Shown here: one piece after another, positions 1 to 10,525 of the stretch
How positions within the stretch are numbered: the first letter of the stretch is position 1
Layout of the letters: every line of letters starts with the position of its first letter
DNA from: Exobasidium rhododendri
Lineage: Eukaryota; Basidiomycota; Exobasidiomycetes; Exobasidiales; Exobasidiaceae
Length of the DNA stretch: 64,000 nt
Reading direction: 5' to 3'
NCBI GenBank assembly: GCA_026210745.1
Contig: CP110630.1
Location: 1,178,001 to 1,242,000 of the forward strand
Translations under genes and position numbers: made by a program
The notes under the pieces: model-generated
What the model saw: only the letters and a program-made list of their open reading frames with translations
Told to the model about the DNA's origin: nothing
The model's database searches: none

Positions 1-1517
1 TGTCTCGCGCTTTAACGTTTGAATCGGCAGAATGCAAAGTGTTCACTCGCATCGAAGCCTACTCTTGCAAAGCAGTCAAGAGAGAGCGACAGCTGTTTAA
101 GACGGTCGAGTCCAACATACTTCAGAATCTGGCCACCTCACCGTTTGGCGACGAGAAAAAGTTCAGTGCATTTGGTCCGCTGGATAATGCCTCCGCTCGC
201 AAGACACTCTTCCTTCTCATTGCTACTTTGAATGGCGCCTTTCCAGACCACGACTTTAGTGGGGTGCACACAGCCGATTTCAAGCGAGAGAGCAACTCTG
301 ATTCGGTATTGAGCAGTCTGGGCACGACGCTGCTGAGCTTGCGAAGCAATTCGAATGCACCTCGATCGTTCAGTTCATTCCCCAGTTCCTACGATGACGA
401 GAAGAAAGACGCCAAGAACATGGCAATCTCTCCTTTCTCTCCAGGTATCAACAACGTCTCCAGCATCAATCACCCCCAGTTGGCTGCAGTATTAGACGAT
501 ATCATGTGCATCCCTGATTGTGAAGTGTACTCGTTTCATCCGGACGCCGAATCAGATCCTCACGCTTGTGCAGAACCGGACGAAGAAGGCGAAGAGCTCA
601 ACGATGATCGCTTTGCCGATGATGAGGACGACGAGGAGTCTTGGAGCGACGAATATGCCCAGGAAAATGACGGTTTGAGCACGGCAGTCTCCACGCCAAA
701 GCATCACCATCATCACCATCATGACGACGACAACGAAGACGTTGACGACGCCCCCATCTTTGACGAGGACCTGATAGGAACCGGTTTTACTCCTTCCAGC
801 AGTCAATTTACCTCTCGACCAAACACACCTCGCACTCCATCCTCCACTCGCGCTCGAGCCGGTGACTTCTTCACCCATCAAGATAGGTCGAAGAAGCGCA
901 CCACGATTGCTCAGTCGACGTCTCTGAGCAGTAGTGATAGCTTTCCGGACGATGACGATGTCGATGGCGACGGTTTACACGGGCTACTATGGGCGACGTA
1001 CGCTTTCTTCTATAATCGAAAGTTGAAACGGATCCTTTTTGTCTCCGTTTGGAGTCGACGCAACAATGCCTCTTACAGCTTCTCTCCGTCAGCCTACCCC
1101 TCGATGGCGTACAGTCAACCGATCCTGAGTACTCCTTTCTCTTTGGATCATGATGGATTCGAGGAAGTTGTCGGACCCTCTCCCGCCAAGCGTGCCATCG
1201 CAAAGAGTACAGCAAAATCACAGCACCGACGATCGATCTCTTCCAGTCCGGCCCCCTCTGCTCTTTCTCCATTCCCTCACGCTGCAGCATCTGTACAGAT
1301 CGGAAGCAAGTTGGCCAATAGTGAGAGTCTTACAAGTCCGTTGGTGAAACCGATCGAGAAAATGACCATTGCTGATGCACTGAAGCAAGGATCGACGACA
1401 ACCTCTAGTGGAAAGAGAGGTGTGGACGGCAGCTCGGCAGAACATTCGGAGCCATCTCGAGAGCAGATTCGAAAGCAGCGTAAGGTGGCTACTCCAAGTA
1501 AGCCCCTCGCGGCGTGA
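1..1517 (+). CDS. MAF1: Maf1, repressor of RNA polymerase III (5' end cut)
   Basis: Maf1 is the conserved TOR- and stress-responsive repressor of RNA polymerase III. The frame is open to the left edge (first full codon at base 3), so the N-terminus lies outside the window. Family blocks appear in order: FTRIEAYSCK near the start, a block reading IATLNGAFPDHDFS, then VYSFHPDAESDP, then LLWATYAFFYNRKLKRI. Between the last two lies a long, very acidic insertion with a run of seven histidines followed by aspartates (about bases 700-735), and after them a Ser-rich tail ending at a TGA. Such low-complexity inserts are common in fungal Maf1. No intron is needed. The gene is tail-to-tail with UTP11, with 88 bp between stops. 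Identification is firm; the tail has no recognisable domain. Confidence 0.93.
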   Translation, partial: SRALTFESAECKVFTRIEAYSCKAVKRERQLFKTVESNILQNLATSPFGDEKKFSAFGPLDNASARKTLFLLIATLNGAFPDHDFSGVHTADFKRESNSDSVLSSLGTTLLSLRSNSNAPRSFSSFPSSYDDEKKDAKNMAISPFSPGINNVSSINHPQLAAVLDDIMCIPDCEVYSFHPDAESDPHACAEPDEEGEELNDDRFADDEDDEESWSDEYAQENDGLSTAVSTPKHHHHHHHDDDNEDVDDAPIFDEDLIGTGFTPSSSQFTSRPNTPRTPSSTRARAGDFFTHQDRSKKRTTIAQSTSLSSSDSFPDDDDVDGDGLHGLLWATYAFFYNRKLKRILFVSVWSRRNNASYSFSPSAYPSMAYSQPILSTPFSLDHDGFEEVVGPSPAKRAIAKSTAKSQHRRSISSSPAPSALSPFPHAAASVQIGSKLANSESLTSPLVKPIEKMTIADALKQGSTTTSSGKRGVDGSSAEHSEPSREQIRKQRKVATPSKPLAA

Positions 1518-1605
1518 AAGTTGACCTCTTCTTCAATTGTATTTCCATTTCCATACCTTTGGTCCCGTAGTGTACTATATTGCCTCGTCTTGTGTATAAT
1601 GCCAT

Positions 1606-2598
1606 CTACCTTTTCCTCTCTCTGCCCCACTTCCAAGTCGTCTGCTTCTTCTTCTTATTCTTTTCACCAAAAGTGGCCCCCTCTTCGTCCTCGTCCTCAT
1701 CGTCATCGTCGTCCGTTTGAGCAGTCAGACCCTTCGCAGTCACTTTACCGTTGACGACGGCAGCCTTGATTGCGTCGGACTTTGCTTGCACCTTGCGGGC
1801 ATTTGTACCCTTGGTCGTCATGAGTGCCCTTACCACCTCCAATTTAGAACGAGCTTCATTCAGCGTGTCTAGTCGAGATTGTCGAGCACTCAATTGACTT
1901 ATTAGGAAGCCAATCCTCTTCTCAGCTGCCTTGCTTTTGCTTCCCCCCTTCTTCTCTACTTGCTCATCGCTGTCGAAATCGTCATCGCTCATATCAAGGC
2001 TGTACTTTTGCGCTCTTCTTTCATTTGACGTTGGAGATTTGTAAGACCGAGCTTCGTCAACATCGTCCACCCATACCGTCTTTTTACCTTGCGACCCAAT
2101 CTCTTGTTCACCCGATGTAGTTGCTCGATCGGCTGCCAATAATCCCTGACTAATCAAGACCTCCTCTCTACCCTCTTTCTCCTCAATCCAATCATTTGTC
2201 ATGAAAGCCAACTGAGGTCGAATCGTTTGTCGGATCTCTTCCATTTTCTTTTCCTCTGACCTGATCATTCCCCTCACGTAGCTCAGATCCTGGCTCTTCA
2301 AGATTGCTACCAAATCGTTGTCCAGTGGCTCGGAATTGCCACCTTTTCTTCGAATGACGTGTACACCTCCTTTTGTAAGATCACTTGTTGCACTTCGAAT
2401 CATACCAAAGTTGAATTCATCAGGATTTCGAAGAGATGCCTTCTGAGCGAGTTTATGGAGCCTTTCCTTCTTGACATTATGATCCTTTGCTCTTTGCACG
2501 TAGTCCTTGTGCTTCTCTAAAAGGCCAAATTTCGTGCGATGCGTAGGTTGAGATCGCTCCTTGTGATTCCGTCGATGGATCACATTTCGAAGCGCCAT
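1606..2598 (-). CDS. UTP11: Utp11, U3 snoRNA-associated SSU processome protein
   Basis: Single-exon 330-residue protein from an ATG at 2598. Utp11 is a nucleolar component of the small-subunit processome that handles early 18S pre-rRNA cleavage. The basic N-terminus (MALRNVIHRRNHKERSQ), the block around KFGLLEKHKDYVQRAKDH and the FNFGMIRSATSDLTKGG region are diagnostic of the family. An acidic, Lys-rich C-terminus follows and ends in a basic tail. It is head-to-head with MST1; the 341 bp between the two starts hold no gene and must contain both promoters. Length is slightly above the usual 250-280 residues because of linker insertions. Confidence 0.95.
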   Translation of the reverse strand: MALRNVIHRRNHKERSQPTHRTKFGLLEKHKDYVQRAKDHNVKKERLHKLAQKASLRNPDEFNFGMIRSATSDLTKGGVHVIRRKGGNSEPLDNDLVAILKSQDLSYVRGMIRSEEKKMEEIRQTIRPQLAFMTNDWIEEKEGREEVLISQGLLAADRATTSGEQEIGSQGKKTVWVDDVDEARSYKSPTSNERRAQKYSLDMSDDDFDSDEQVEKKGGSKSKAAEKRIGFLISQLSARQSRLDTLNEARSKLEVVRALMTTKGTNARKVQAKSDAIKAAVVNGKVTAKGLTAQTDDDDDEDEDEEGATFGEKNKKKKQTTWKWGRERKR

Positions 2599-2939
2599 CT
2601 TGGAGTAGTCAGCGCTGCTTTGATTCTTGTTGTTCGTTTTCTTTGGCGACTCTTCGAATGTGCGGGGGCAAGAGGCTGTGGCTGGTTATAGGAGCGGCAA
2701 GAGATGCGTGATGTATGCTGCAGAGACTGTGCGCACGCCAAGAAGAAAAAACCATTTTTTTAAAAATCCTCAATCCTCAAATTGCAGGTGGATACCATAC
2801 AGTGAAAAAAAGTACGTGGAGAAACGCGACTAGGGTACTGGTACCGGCCGGGAGATCTTTGTCTCTTCGATCCAAAAGGTAGCCAGGAAGAAAGTAGGGA
2901 GAGAGCTACCTCTCTTTCCCCACAGACCTCGATCGTGGC

Positions 2940-4514
2940 ATGCAAGGCAAGGCTGGCTCTGCCCTTCAGCGTGCACTTCGACAGGAGGTTGTGAAAATAG
3001 GAGGAAGACGATTCCCTGCAGCCTCCAATAATTCTCCGAGATGGATATCCTCGTCGTCAAGTCACTCGACATCTTGCAGTCCTGTCTCTCAGGCAGAAGG
3101 GAGAGTGCAAGAAAAAGAAAAGTCTCGACCCTTTGATCATCGTGCGATTGGCTCAGCTCAGCGACTTTTCTTCACCCATGAGTCCTCACCTGGGACACCC
3201 TTTATGCTGCCGCACGGGGTGAGGATATGCGCTAAGATAGAGAGGGTCATCAAGGACCTGTATAGGAAGTGGGGATACGAGGAAGTCGTTACACCACAGA
3301 TCTTCAAAGCAGACCTGTGGAAGCAAAGTGGCCATTGGGACAATTATCGAGATGATATGTTTGCAGTAGAAGGTTTCAAGGAGGTACAAGAGAGGAATTC
3401 GAGTTGCTGTGGTGGATCTCATGACGACGACGCTGTTGCCGGCAAGGAAGACGGAGCATTCGGACTGAAACCAATGAACTGTCCAGGTCATTGCGTCATG
3501 TTTGCAGCTCAAGAGCATTCCTATCGAGATCTTCCCATACGATACGCCGAATTCAGCCCTCTGCATCGTAATGAGCCTTCTGGATCACTGACTGGACTCA
3601 CTCGAGTGCGTAGATTTCACCAAGATGACGCTCATGTCTTTTGTCGACCTGATCAGATATCCGAGGAGATCAGCAACATGTTGATAATGCTGCAGACCGC
3701 GTACGAAACATTCGGTTTCACAAAGTTTGAATTGGTACTATCAACTCGACCAGATCATTACTTGGGAGAGCTGGAAGACTGGAACCGAGCAGAAGAAGGG
3801 CTAAAGGATGCCCTTGACCAGAGTAGAATGAAGTGGAAGTTGAACAAAGGTGATGGTGCATTCTATGGACCAAAGATTGACATACGACTGGTGGATGCTA
3901 GTGGGAAAAGACATCAGACTGCGACGATACAGTTGGATTTCCAACTACCCGCTCGATTCGAATTAGAGTACGACGATCCAAATGCACCTCGAGAAAAGGA
4001 AAGACCTGTCATGATTCATCGAGCTATTCTGGGAAGCATGGAAAGATTTCTGGCCATCTTGATTGAGAATACTCGAGGCATTTGGCCATTTTGGCTCAGT
4101 CCAAGGCAGGCCGTCGTCATTCCTGTCAGCTTGCAGAATCCAGAGCTGGTTGCGTATGCTCATCGAGTACGACAAAAGCTCAATTTAGACATCAATCTGT
4201 CCGATGCGCAAGCTCATTCTCAGAGGAGAGAGAGCCACTTCTTTCACGTCGACGTTGACGATGCTGATGAGACCTTGAGCAAGCGCATCCGAAGAGCTCA
4301 AGTGGGACGGTACAATTTCATCTGCGTCGTGGGAGAAGAGGAACTGAAGAATAATACTGTGAACTTAAGGGGAACTACACCTACGATTGAAGCAGCAACC
4401 ACCACCGATGCGGAGAAGCCTAGCATCAAGCCGATCATAAGAAAGGATATGGGAGCTTGGAAGTTGGATGATCTGAGGCAGCTCTTCGTCAATCTCGACG
4501 ATAATCACTGGTAG
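2940..4514 (+). CDS. MST1: Threonyl-tRNA synthetase, mitochondrial
   Basis: Class II synthetase of 524 residues that charges mitochondrial tRNA-Thr. The first ~45 residues are basic and Ser-rich with no early acidic run, as in a mitochondrial presequence. The TGS and editing domains of the cytosolic enzyme are absent, as in yeast Mst1. The catalytic core starts near residue 75 (FFTHESSPGTPFMLP). The zinc-site motif NCPGHC is at about residues 180-185 and RFHQDDAHVF at about 225-234. The C-terminal anticodon-binding domain follows. Part of the 3' end, with downstream DNA, is duplicated at 10748-10908. ATG at 2940 is the first in-frame ATG. Confidence 0.95.
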   Translation: MQGKAGSALQRALRQEVVKIGGRRFPAASNNSPRWISSSSSHSTSCSPVSQAEGRVQEKEKSRPFDHRAIGSAQRLFFTHESSPGTPFMLPHGVRICAKIERVIKDLYRKWGYEEVVTPQIFKADLWKQSGHWDNYRDDMFAVEGFKEVQERNSSCCGGSHDDDAVAGKEDGAFGLKPMNCPGHCVMFAAQEHSYRDLPIRYAEFSPLHRNEPSGSLTGLTRVRRFHQDDAHVFCRPDQISEEISNMLIMLQTAYETFGFTKFELVLSTRPDHYLGELEDWNRAEEGLKDALDQSRMKWKLNKGDGAFYGPKIDIRLVDASGKRHQTATIQLDFQLPARFELEYDDPNAPREKERPVMIHRAILGSMERFLAILIENTRGIWPFWLSPRQAVVIPVSLQNPELVAYAHRVRQKLNLDINLSDAQAHSQRRESHFFHVDVDDADETLSKRIRRAQVGRYNFICVVGEEELKNNTVNLRGTTPTIEAATTTDAEKPSIKPIIRKDMGAWKLDDLRQLFVNLDDNHW

Positions 4515-4638
4515 TAGATGCCACCGGCTGTATTTATGTATATCCTTATCTCCCGGAATCAGACTGCTGCAAGTAGATAGACAGCGTCTTCTGCCCCTGC
4601 TTCGAAGCATATAGGAGCAGTAGACGTGCGCATGTAGC
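4478..4638 (+). repeat. Dispersed direct repeat A, copy 1 (MST1 3' end plus downstream DNA)
   Basis: The last ~12 codons of MST1, its stop and about 120 bp of downstream sequence recur in the same orientation at 10748-10908. Identity by eye is in the high eighties in percent. This copy contains the functional end of MST1 and is therefore probably the source. Confidence 0.85.
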
Positions 4639-4675
4639 CGAAGCTGAATACCACATCTTGTCCGTTCATTATGGT

Positions 4676-4907
4676 CAGATGCTTGATGCACCTGCGGAAT
4701 CTAGTAATCTATCTCGAAGACCCTTCCATGAAAAAGAACATGCGGTGGCGAAGGGCAGGACGTGCGATATCAAAATTTCTATTCAGATACATCCGCATAG
4801 ACGCTATTACTCTCCCCTTTCGATTCCAGGGCAAGGACCCCGCCCATACACACACAATTTTCTCATGACGAGCCTGACAATTCATCGGGCGATCTTGTGG
4901 TACGACT
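4676..4907 (+). repeat. Dispersed inverted repeat C, copy 1
   Basis: About 230 bp downstream of MST1 that match the reverse complement of 14369-14594 at roughly 80% identity by eye, with several long identical blocks (for example around 4738-4775 and 4862-4900). No intact gene is seen; both strands have short open stretches without family resemblance. It could be a relic of a gene, a small mobile element or a conserved non-coding RNA; the sequence does not decide. Confidence 0.8.
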
Positions 4908-5740
4908 CTTGCATCGTCATTCGACCTACAAAAAGCAAGAAAGCTTAGCTCAAATCTGATTCGAATAGAGAGCTGACTTTGATTAAATCGAGAGAAAGTG
5001 TATTCGATTGGTTCGACGTGACAGAACACGCTCAAAGTAACGTTCAGCTTAGCGCCACTCAAGTGCACTACTGCCACATTTCTGATCGATTCGATTGCAG
5101 GGGCCAACGAGGGGGGTGAGAGCGAGGCACTTCATGCGAGATCAAAGTTGGTCTCGTCCGCTTTTGCTTCCTTTTTTGAATGTCAGGCTAAGTAAGGGCG
5201 GTCTTACCAAACCCCCTCGAAATTCTTGTTTTTCGAAAAAAGGGCAGGATGCTTAGTCTGTCGCTGTTCCGCGGCGGTGGCTGAGGCCTAAACCCTAGTC
5301 GCAATTTGGCAGACGACTCTTAGGCCTCTCTCTCTTCTTAGATTAACAGTATCTAAATGAGCTGTTTTGTTGACTTGCTCTTGCTGTTTCCAAATTCTTT
5401 TAAACTTGGACATTTCAGCTGCCAAAAATAGTGGTAGTGAGATAGATCACTGCCGATGGGCAAATTAAGGACTTGCTGATCCGTCCAATTTTGGTTCATT
5501 TCTGCGCAAAAGAGAGGAGCAGTACGGTCTGAGCGGGCTGATAGGGCACAATTGGTACCTACCTTTTCTTACATGATTATGCTACATTGCTAAGAGCACA
5601 TCAGTCATTGCTCCTTTCTTGCCATCGCTATTGCTCTTGTTGTAGCCTCCGCTTGAAGACGTAAACTTCGGGTGTAATACTCTCTCTACCAAGACAGCAT
5701 TGCGTTCTTTTCGTATCCATTGCCAACACGAGGAGATAGT
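4908..5740. other. Intergenic region upstream of the NADPH oxidase gene
   Basis: About 830 bp with no supportable gene on either strand. It contains a telobox-like AAACCCTAG element at about 5290-5298 inside a GC-rich patch, and otherwise AT-rich runs. It should hold the oxidase promoter. Confidence 0.5.
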
Positions 5741-8272
5741 ATGAAGGACGACATCGAAAGCAGCACGCCCAGTCTTGATTTTGCGCAGACAGGTCAGCTT
5801 CAGCCGTCAGCGATAGAAAGTCTCTTCGTTGAATTGGATCACGATCATGTTGGATATGTTTCGAGAGACACCATCACGAAAACTCTTCTGGAAGTTTATC
5901 ACCAATTGACGCCCTTTCCTAAACCTTATCATCTTGTCCACCCTTCCAGAGTAGACGACCTGGACGTCTTCATCCAGTCCCTATTTCCCGGCGGCAATGC
6001 AGGGAAGGAATACAACTGGGAAGAGTTCAGGGTACTCGTTCATGGATGGAGACTACCCCCCGTCGACGATTCGTCATTCAATCCCCACTCAACTCAGCAT
6101 ACCAAGGCAACAGAAAGAAAGAGGAAGAGATTCATCGATCTACAGACACTTCGCACTAAGTGGTCAATCAATCATCACCGGTACATATTCCTTTCGCTCG
6201 TCATCTGCCTCCAGATCAGCTTTGGGCTGTGGCAATTCTTCACCTTCTTCAACGACGTCTCTGCCAGAGACGCATTCGTGAGTTTGCGTGGATCACTATA
6301 TCCATTCTACTGGCCGGGCTTACATCGTATGTCTTTCTCAGGGAACAGGCATGCTCGTTGCAAAATTCTGTGCTGGACTTCTCTATCCGACTTTGTGTCT
6401 TATGGTCCTGTCTATGTCCCGAACGTGTGCATCCCTAGTACGGTGCGTTGAGAAATCGCTTCCATCTGATTGTCTCTTCATGCTGACGTCGTCTTATCCT
6501 TCAGTCGAAGTAAGTACCTTCGTAGCTTCGTAGACTGGGAGTACGCTCGTAATTTCCACATCAAGATGGCTTGCTTGGCCTACTTCTTCGGAATATTCCA
6601 TGGCATTTCTCATTTGACGGGCACATACAAACACGCCCTTGCTCATCCTGAAGCACTAGCTATTGAGATCTGGAAGAAGCCCGGAACACCGGTTCCCGCT
6701 ACGTACATGGACTTTATGAAATGGAGAGCAAGCTGGACAGGTGTACTTTGCCTCACCATCTTCTTCATCATGTCCTTGTGTGGTTCGCCTATGATCCGAA
6801 AGCGCTTCTTCGAGATCTTCCAGGTGCGTTTGTGGTGCGTTATGGAGATACTCAATGAACACTTACCAAAACATGATCATTAGCTCTCCCACCTTCTCAT
6901 GTATCCACTATGTGAGTTGTAGCTGGTCTACGACATGTCCCTTTCACCATGCTGACCTGCTGACTATTATCTCGCAACAGTCGGCTTGCTTCTCCTACAC
7001 GGCTCCAGTGCTATCCTTAGAGCACCCATGCTCGGTTGGTGGCTGCTAGTTCCTATCGCCCTCGTTCTAACTGAAAAGCTGCACCGAATCGTTCGAGCCT
7101 TCATTCCAGTGCAGACGTCGGTGATACAAGCCGAGGCTGATCTGGTAGCATTGAAAATTCATGTAGGGCGTGATGCAACCTACAAATATCGTGCTGGCCA
7201 GCATATCTACCTTCAAATCGCCTCACTCGGCCGCTTCCAATGGCATCCTTTCACGGTGTCTACCATTGCAGAAGATCACATCACCCTTCACATTCGAAGT
7301 AGCGCAGGTGACTGGACAAGGTCGCTATACAATCTAGCGAGCAAGACAAGCGAGTTCAAGTGTGCTATTGACGGACCGTACGGCAGTCCGTCACGGGAGT
7401 TTTACCGGTACGACAAGACAATCATCTTGGCAGCAGGGGTCGGGATCACTCCCTTCTCTGCCATACTCTGTGACCTGTACGACAAACTCCAAGAGAACCA
7501 AAGCCCGTGGAAGAAAGATATCAAGAGTGTCAAGCAGTCCATGAAGCAAGACAAGCAAGTGGTCGGCGCTCAAGGCATGGAACTTTCCCCCTTCTACGGC
7601 GTGCCTGAGCTTGTGACGCCCGAGCGGGTGTTCAGTATCGACACGATGCGGACTCTTGTCTCGTCTTCACGAGACTGTTCCTACCCAAACTCGTTGATAC
7701 AAGAGAGAAAGGGATCGGTAGCGTCCACTTGTCCCTCGACCAAAGACGCGGAGGAAGAGCGGCTGTCACACCTGAAGACGATCCTAAACAAGAGGAGTGT
7801 GTCTCTGCACTGGACTGTTCGAACGTGCGAAGATTTGCAATGGCTGTCCTCTCTTCTCAACAAATTCACACCTGACTTGCACGTCTACGTCAACGTAAAA
7901 CTCTACGTGACCCAGACGAACAAGACCGCAAAGCCTTCCTTGCTCATCTTTCGATCGCTCTTAGATCATCGAAGGATTGGCGCGATCCAGCCAACGTCTT
8001 TCCTGACGGGTCTCCTTCCGACTTGTCATTTCTCACGACCAAACTTTGAAGAGATCTTGAATAAATTTCACACGGCGCATTCCATCGTCGACGTTCAAGA
8101 GAGCCGATTCAAAGAGACTCCCTCTAACAAAAAGAACAAAAAGCTGGGCATCATCTTCTGCGGCCCAGTGGCGATAAGCAGGGTCTTGTCAAGGCAATGC
8201 GAAAACATGACGAGCCGAGCCAGAGCAGACGGATCTCGCCTGCGCTACCATTACCACGCCGAATCCTTCTGA
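5741..8272 (+). CDS. NADPH oxidase (NOX family) with EF-hand-like N-terminus
   Basis: Spliced protein of 758 residues; exons 5741-6277, 6342-6442, 6505-6823, 6884-6911 and 6981-8272. NOX enzymes pass electrons from NADPH through FAD and two hemes across the membrane to make superoxide. Residues 33-44 form a degenerate EF-hand loop (DHDHVGYVSRDT; the last position is T, not E). The heme ligand pairs are H230/H244 and H322/H335, with the spacing of NOX helices. FAD-binding HPFT starts at residue 417. The NADPH-binding region has DGPYGSPS, GVGITPF and a late FCGP, and the protein ends in the typical aromatic residue (ESF). Exon 4 is only 28 nt. The tail and heme spacing favour NOX over ferric reductase. 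The start is the first in-frame ATG. Fungal NoxC-type proteins also have EF-hand N-termini. Confidence 0.9.
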
Positions 8273-9070
8273 GCTTTTCTCACGAGTATACTCAATGTGT
8301 ATAAAATCTTCGATGCTTTATCTTTATCCTAGTAGATAATACTTGACAGCCTGACCAGACAGCTTCTACAGCATCACGGGAAGCCTCAGTCGCGACGGTA
8401 CTCCGGAAGTAAGTTAGCTTCCTGGTGAGAGTAGGCTCTGTCACGGGTGTACACATCGAAGAGCATCCGTCGTAATATCGTGGACAAAGTCACCGACAAC
8501 AATACTATACACTAATCATGCCGTTGCTTCCGTCTGAATGCGCTTTCCCCCTGCTGTAACACGCGCAGTCTCTCTTCTAGGGCGATGTCTTTGCCTCAGC
8601 CCTAGAGGAAAACGCTTGTGCCTTATGCCGCCTGCAGTCTCCGCCCTTCAGTGGGATCAGGTGTCTGCGCCAGTTACTGATGAGAAGCAAGAAGACAACC
8701 AACGAAGGCGCCAATTCAATTGTGCCCAACACTGCCTCGCCTACCTCGTATCCTCAAAATAGACGCAATATCAAATAGACGCTTTTCCCTTTGATCAGAT
8801 GCGGGAGGCGTGCATCGAAGGGCGTCACAGACGAGCTCCTGCTACTCCTGCACGCCAAGTCATATCTGGTGTGCAACGGCTGAGGTAGACGCTCTAACTT
8901 GAAGTACTTCGATTCTCTGTAAATTGCACACAAGTAGACGAGACGGAATGAGCGCAGAGTGTTCTGGTACTTACCCTCCTTTGGCTGGTAACGTTCCTAT
9001 CGACTGGTTCTGGCTAGCCAGTCTGGACTCTCCTTCTTCATAGTGCTGGTCACTACGAAACAACATCTTC
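8273..9070. other. Intergenic region with one small hairpin
   Basis: About 800 bp without a supportable gene. A stem of eight perfect pairs (TCTAGGGC at 8576-8583 with GCCCTAGA at 8599-8606, 15-base loop) is the only structure I noticed. The rest should include the NOX 3' end and the promoter of the downstream transporter. Confidence 0.45.
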
Positions 9071-10525
9071 ATGTCTTCGAGCGCTCGAGATGAAGCAGGG
9101 CAACCGCCTGCTACCGAGCATCGAGATATGCAACGTCGATCGACGTCTGCACCCGACAGAGACGCCGAAGACCACCAGCCTGGTGTCTCACCACCACTAG
9201 GACCCTGTCAAGATGGTGACATAGATTTGGAAGGGAACGTCGCCAGTGTGGCAAACCGGGATCTCCCCATCTACACCAAGACCCGACTATCGTGCCAAGA
9301 GAAGACGTCGGCCTTCGTCGAGTCACAGACAGAAGTCGAGGGTGACCAAGCCTCAATCTCAAACCACAGTCGACCAACAATGGATGCCACACAGTCGGTC
9401 AATGACTCACAAACTTATCGCTATCTCACCCCGGACAACGAAGACGCCGACCCATACATGCTGCAAAAAAAAGTAATCGACGCAGATCAGATCCCTCGAC
9501 GTCGGCCAGGTCAAGGCAGAAGAGTGGCCAAGAGAATCAGGAAATACTACACAAAGCAAAATCTGCTCATCGAAAGCCTGCTCAAGCCCATCTCCCAGCA
9601 TGCGTCGGAGAAGGACGACGAGATTGCGAAAACGAAAGGAATCGTCACGTATCTCATCTATGCAAACATCGTGGCCAACTTTCTCTTGGCAGCATTGCAG
9701 CTATACGCCGCTCTGTCCTCGCTTTCTCTGTCCCTCTTTGCGACCGCTGCTGATGCCGTCTTTGACCCGTTTGCAAACGTCGTGCTCAACTTACTGCACC
9801 GAGCTTCCACCCGGGTGGACAAGAGAAAGTGGCCGGTAGGAGGAGCACGGTTCGAGAATGCAGGCAATGTCTGCTACAGCTTCATCATGAGCTCGGTGTC
9901 GATGATCTTGATCGTCGAATCGGCAAGAGACATTGCGTCGCACAAGGACACGGACGTAGAGACGCTTCACATTCCTGCACTCATCGCCGTTGGAGTTGCC
10001 TTTGTCACTAAGGCCATACTAGGCATCCTCAACTATGCCTTTCGAAAGTACAGCAGCCAGCTGGACATGCTTTGGGAGGATTGTCGAAACGACCTCTTCA
10101 TCTGTGCGTTTGGCATAGTCACCTCAGCTTCCGGTTCCAAGGTATGGTGGCTCGATCCAGCAGGCGCCATCTTCATCTCCTGCGGGATCATCGCGGCATG
10201 GTGCATCACCGCCAAGGAGCAATTCAGAGAGTTGCTATGTGCAGCTGCGCCCGATGAGTTCCTTCAATTAATCACGTACAACGCACTTCAGATGCACTAC
10301 CAACACATCGACAGCATCGAGTCTGTCATAGCTTATCACTCTGGTCCGTCGTATGTGGTGGAAGTAGACATTGTCATGGCAAAGGATACCTGTCTTTGGA
10401 AGGCCCACGATGTTGCACAGGACATGCAAGACCGCATCGAACTTCTGCCTATGGTGGAGCGGGCTTACGTCCACGTCGACTACGAGACGACTCACCAGCC
10501 AGAGCACATCAGGAAGGCGCAGTGA
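9071..10525 (+). CDS. Cation diffusion facilitator (Mn-type CDF) transporter
   Basis: Single-exon 484-residue membrane protein. CDF transporters export divalent metals in exchange for protons. About 150 residues of charged, disordered N-terminus precede the membrane domain that begins near residue 200 (YLIYANIVANFLLAALQLYA). The paired metal-site motifs are DxxxD in both halves: D228-AVF-D232 in helix 2 and D337-CRN-D341 in helix 5. The DxxxD/DxxxD pattern is that of the manganese-type branch, where Zn transporters have HxxxD. A cytoplasmic CDF C-terminal domain follows (about 395-475). The ATG at 9071 is in frame and preceded by a stop-rich region. The likely location is Golgi, vacuole or mitochondria; the substrate assignment is inferred from the motif. 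Confidence 0.9.
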   Translation: MSSSARDEAGQPPATEHRDMQRRSTSAPDRDAEDHQPGVSPPLGPCQDGDIDLEGNVASVANRDLPIYTKTRLSCQEKTSAFVESQTEVEGDQASISNHSRPTMDATQSVNDSQTYRYLTPDNEDADPYMLQKKVIDADQIPRRRPGQGRRVAKRIRKYYTKQNLLIESLLKPISQHASEKDDEIAKTKGIVTYLIYANIVANFLLAALQLYAALSSLSLSLFATAADAVFDPFANVVLNLLHRASTRVDKRKWPVGGARFENAGNVCYSFIMSSVSMILIVESARDIASHKDTDVETLHIPALIAVGVAFVTKAILGILNYAFRKYSSQLDMLWEDCRNDLFICAFGIVTSASGSKVWWLDPAGAIFISCGIIAAWCITAKEQFRELLCAAAPDEFLQLITYNALQMHYQHIDSIESVIAYHSGPSYVVEVDIVMAKDTCLWKAHDVAQDMQDRIELLPMVERAYVHVDYETTHQPEHIRKAQ

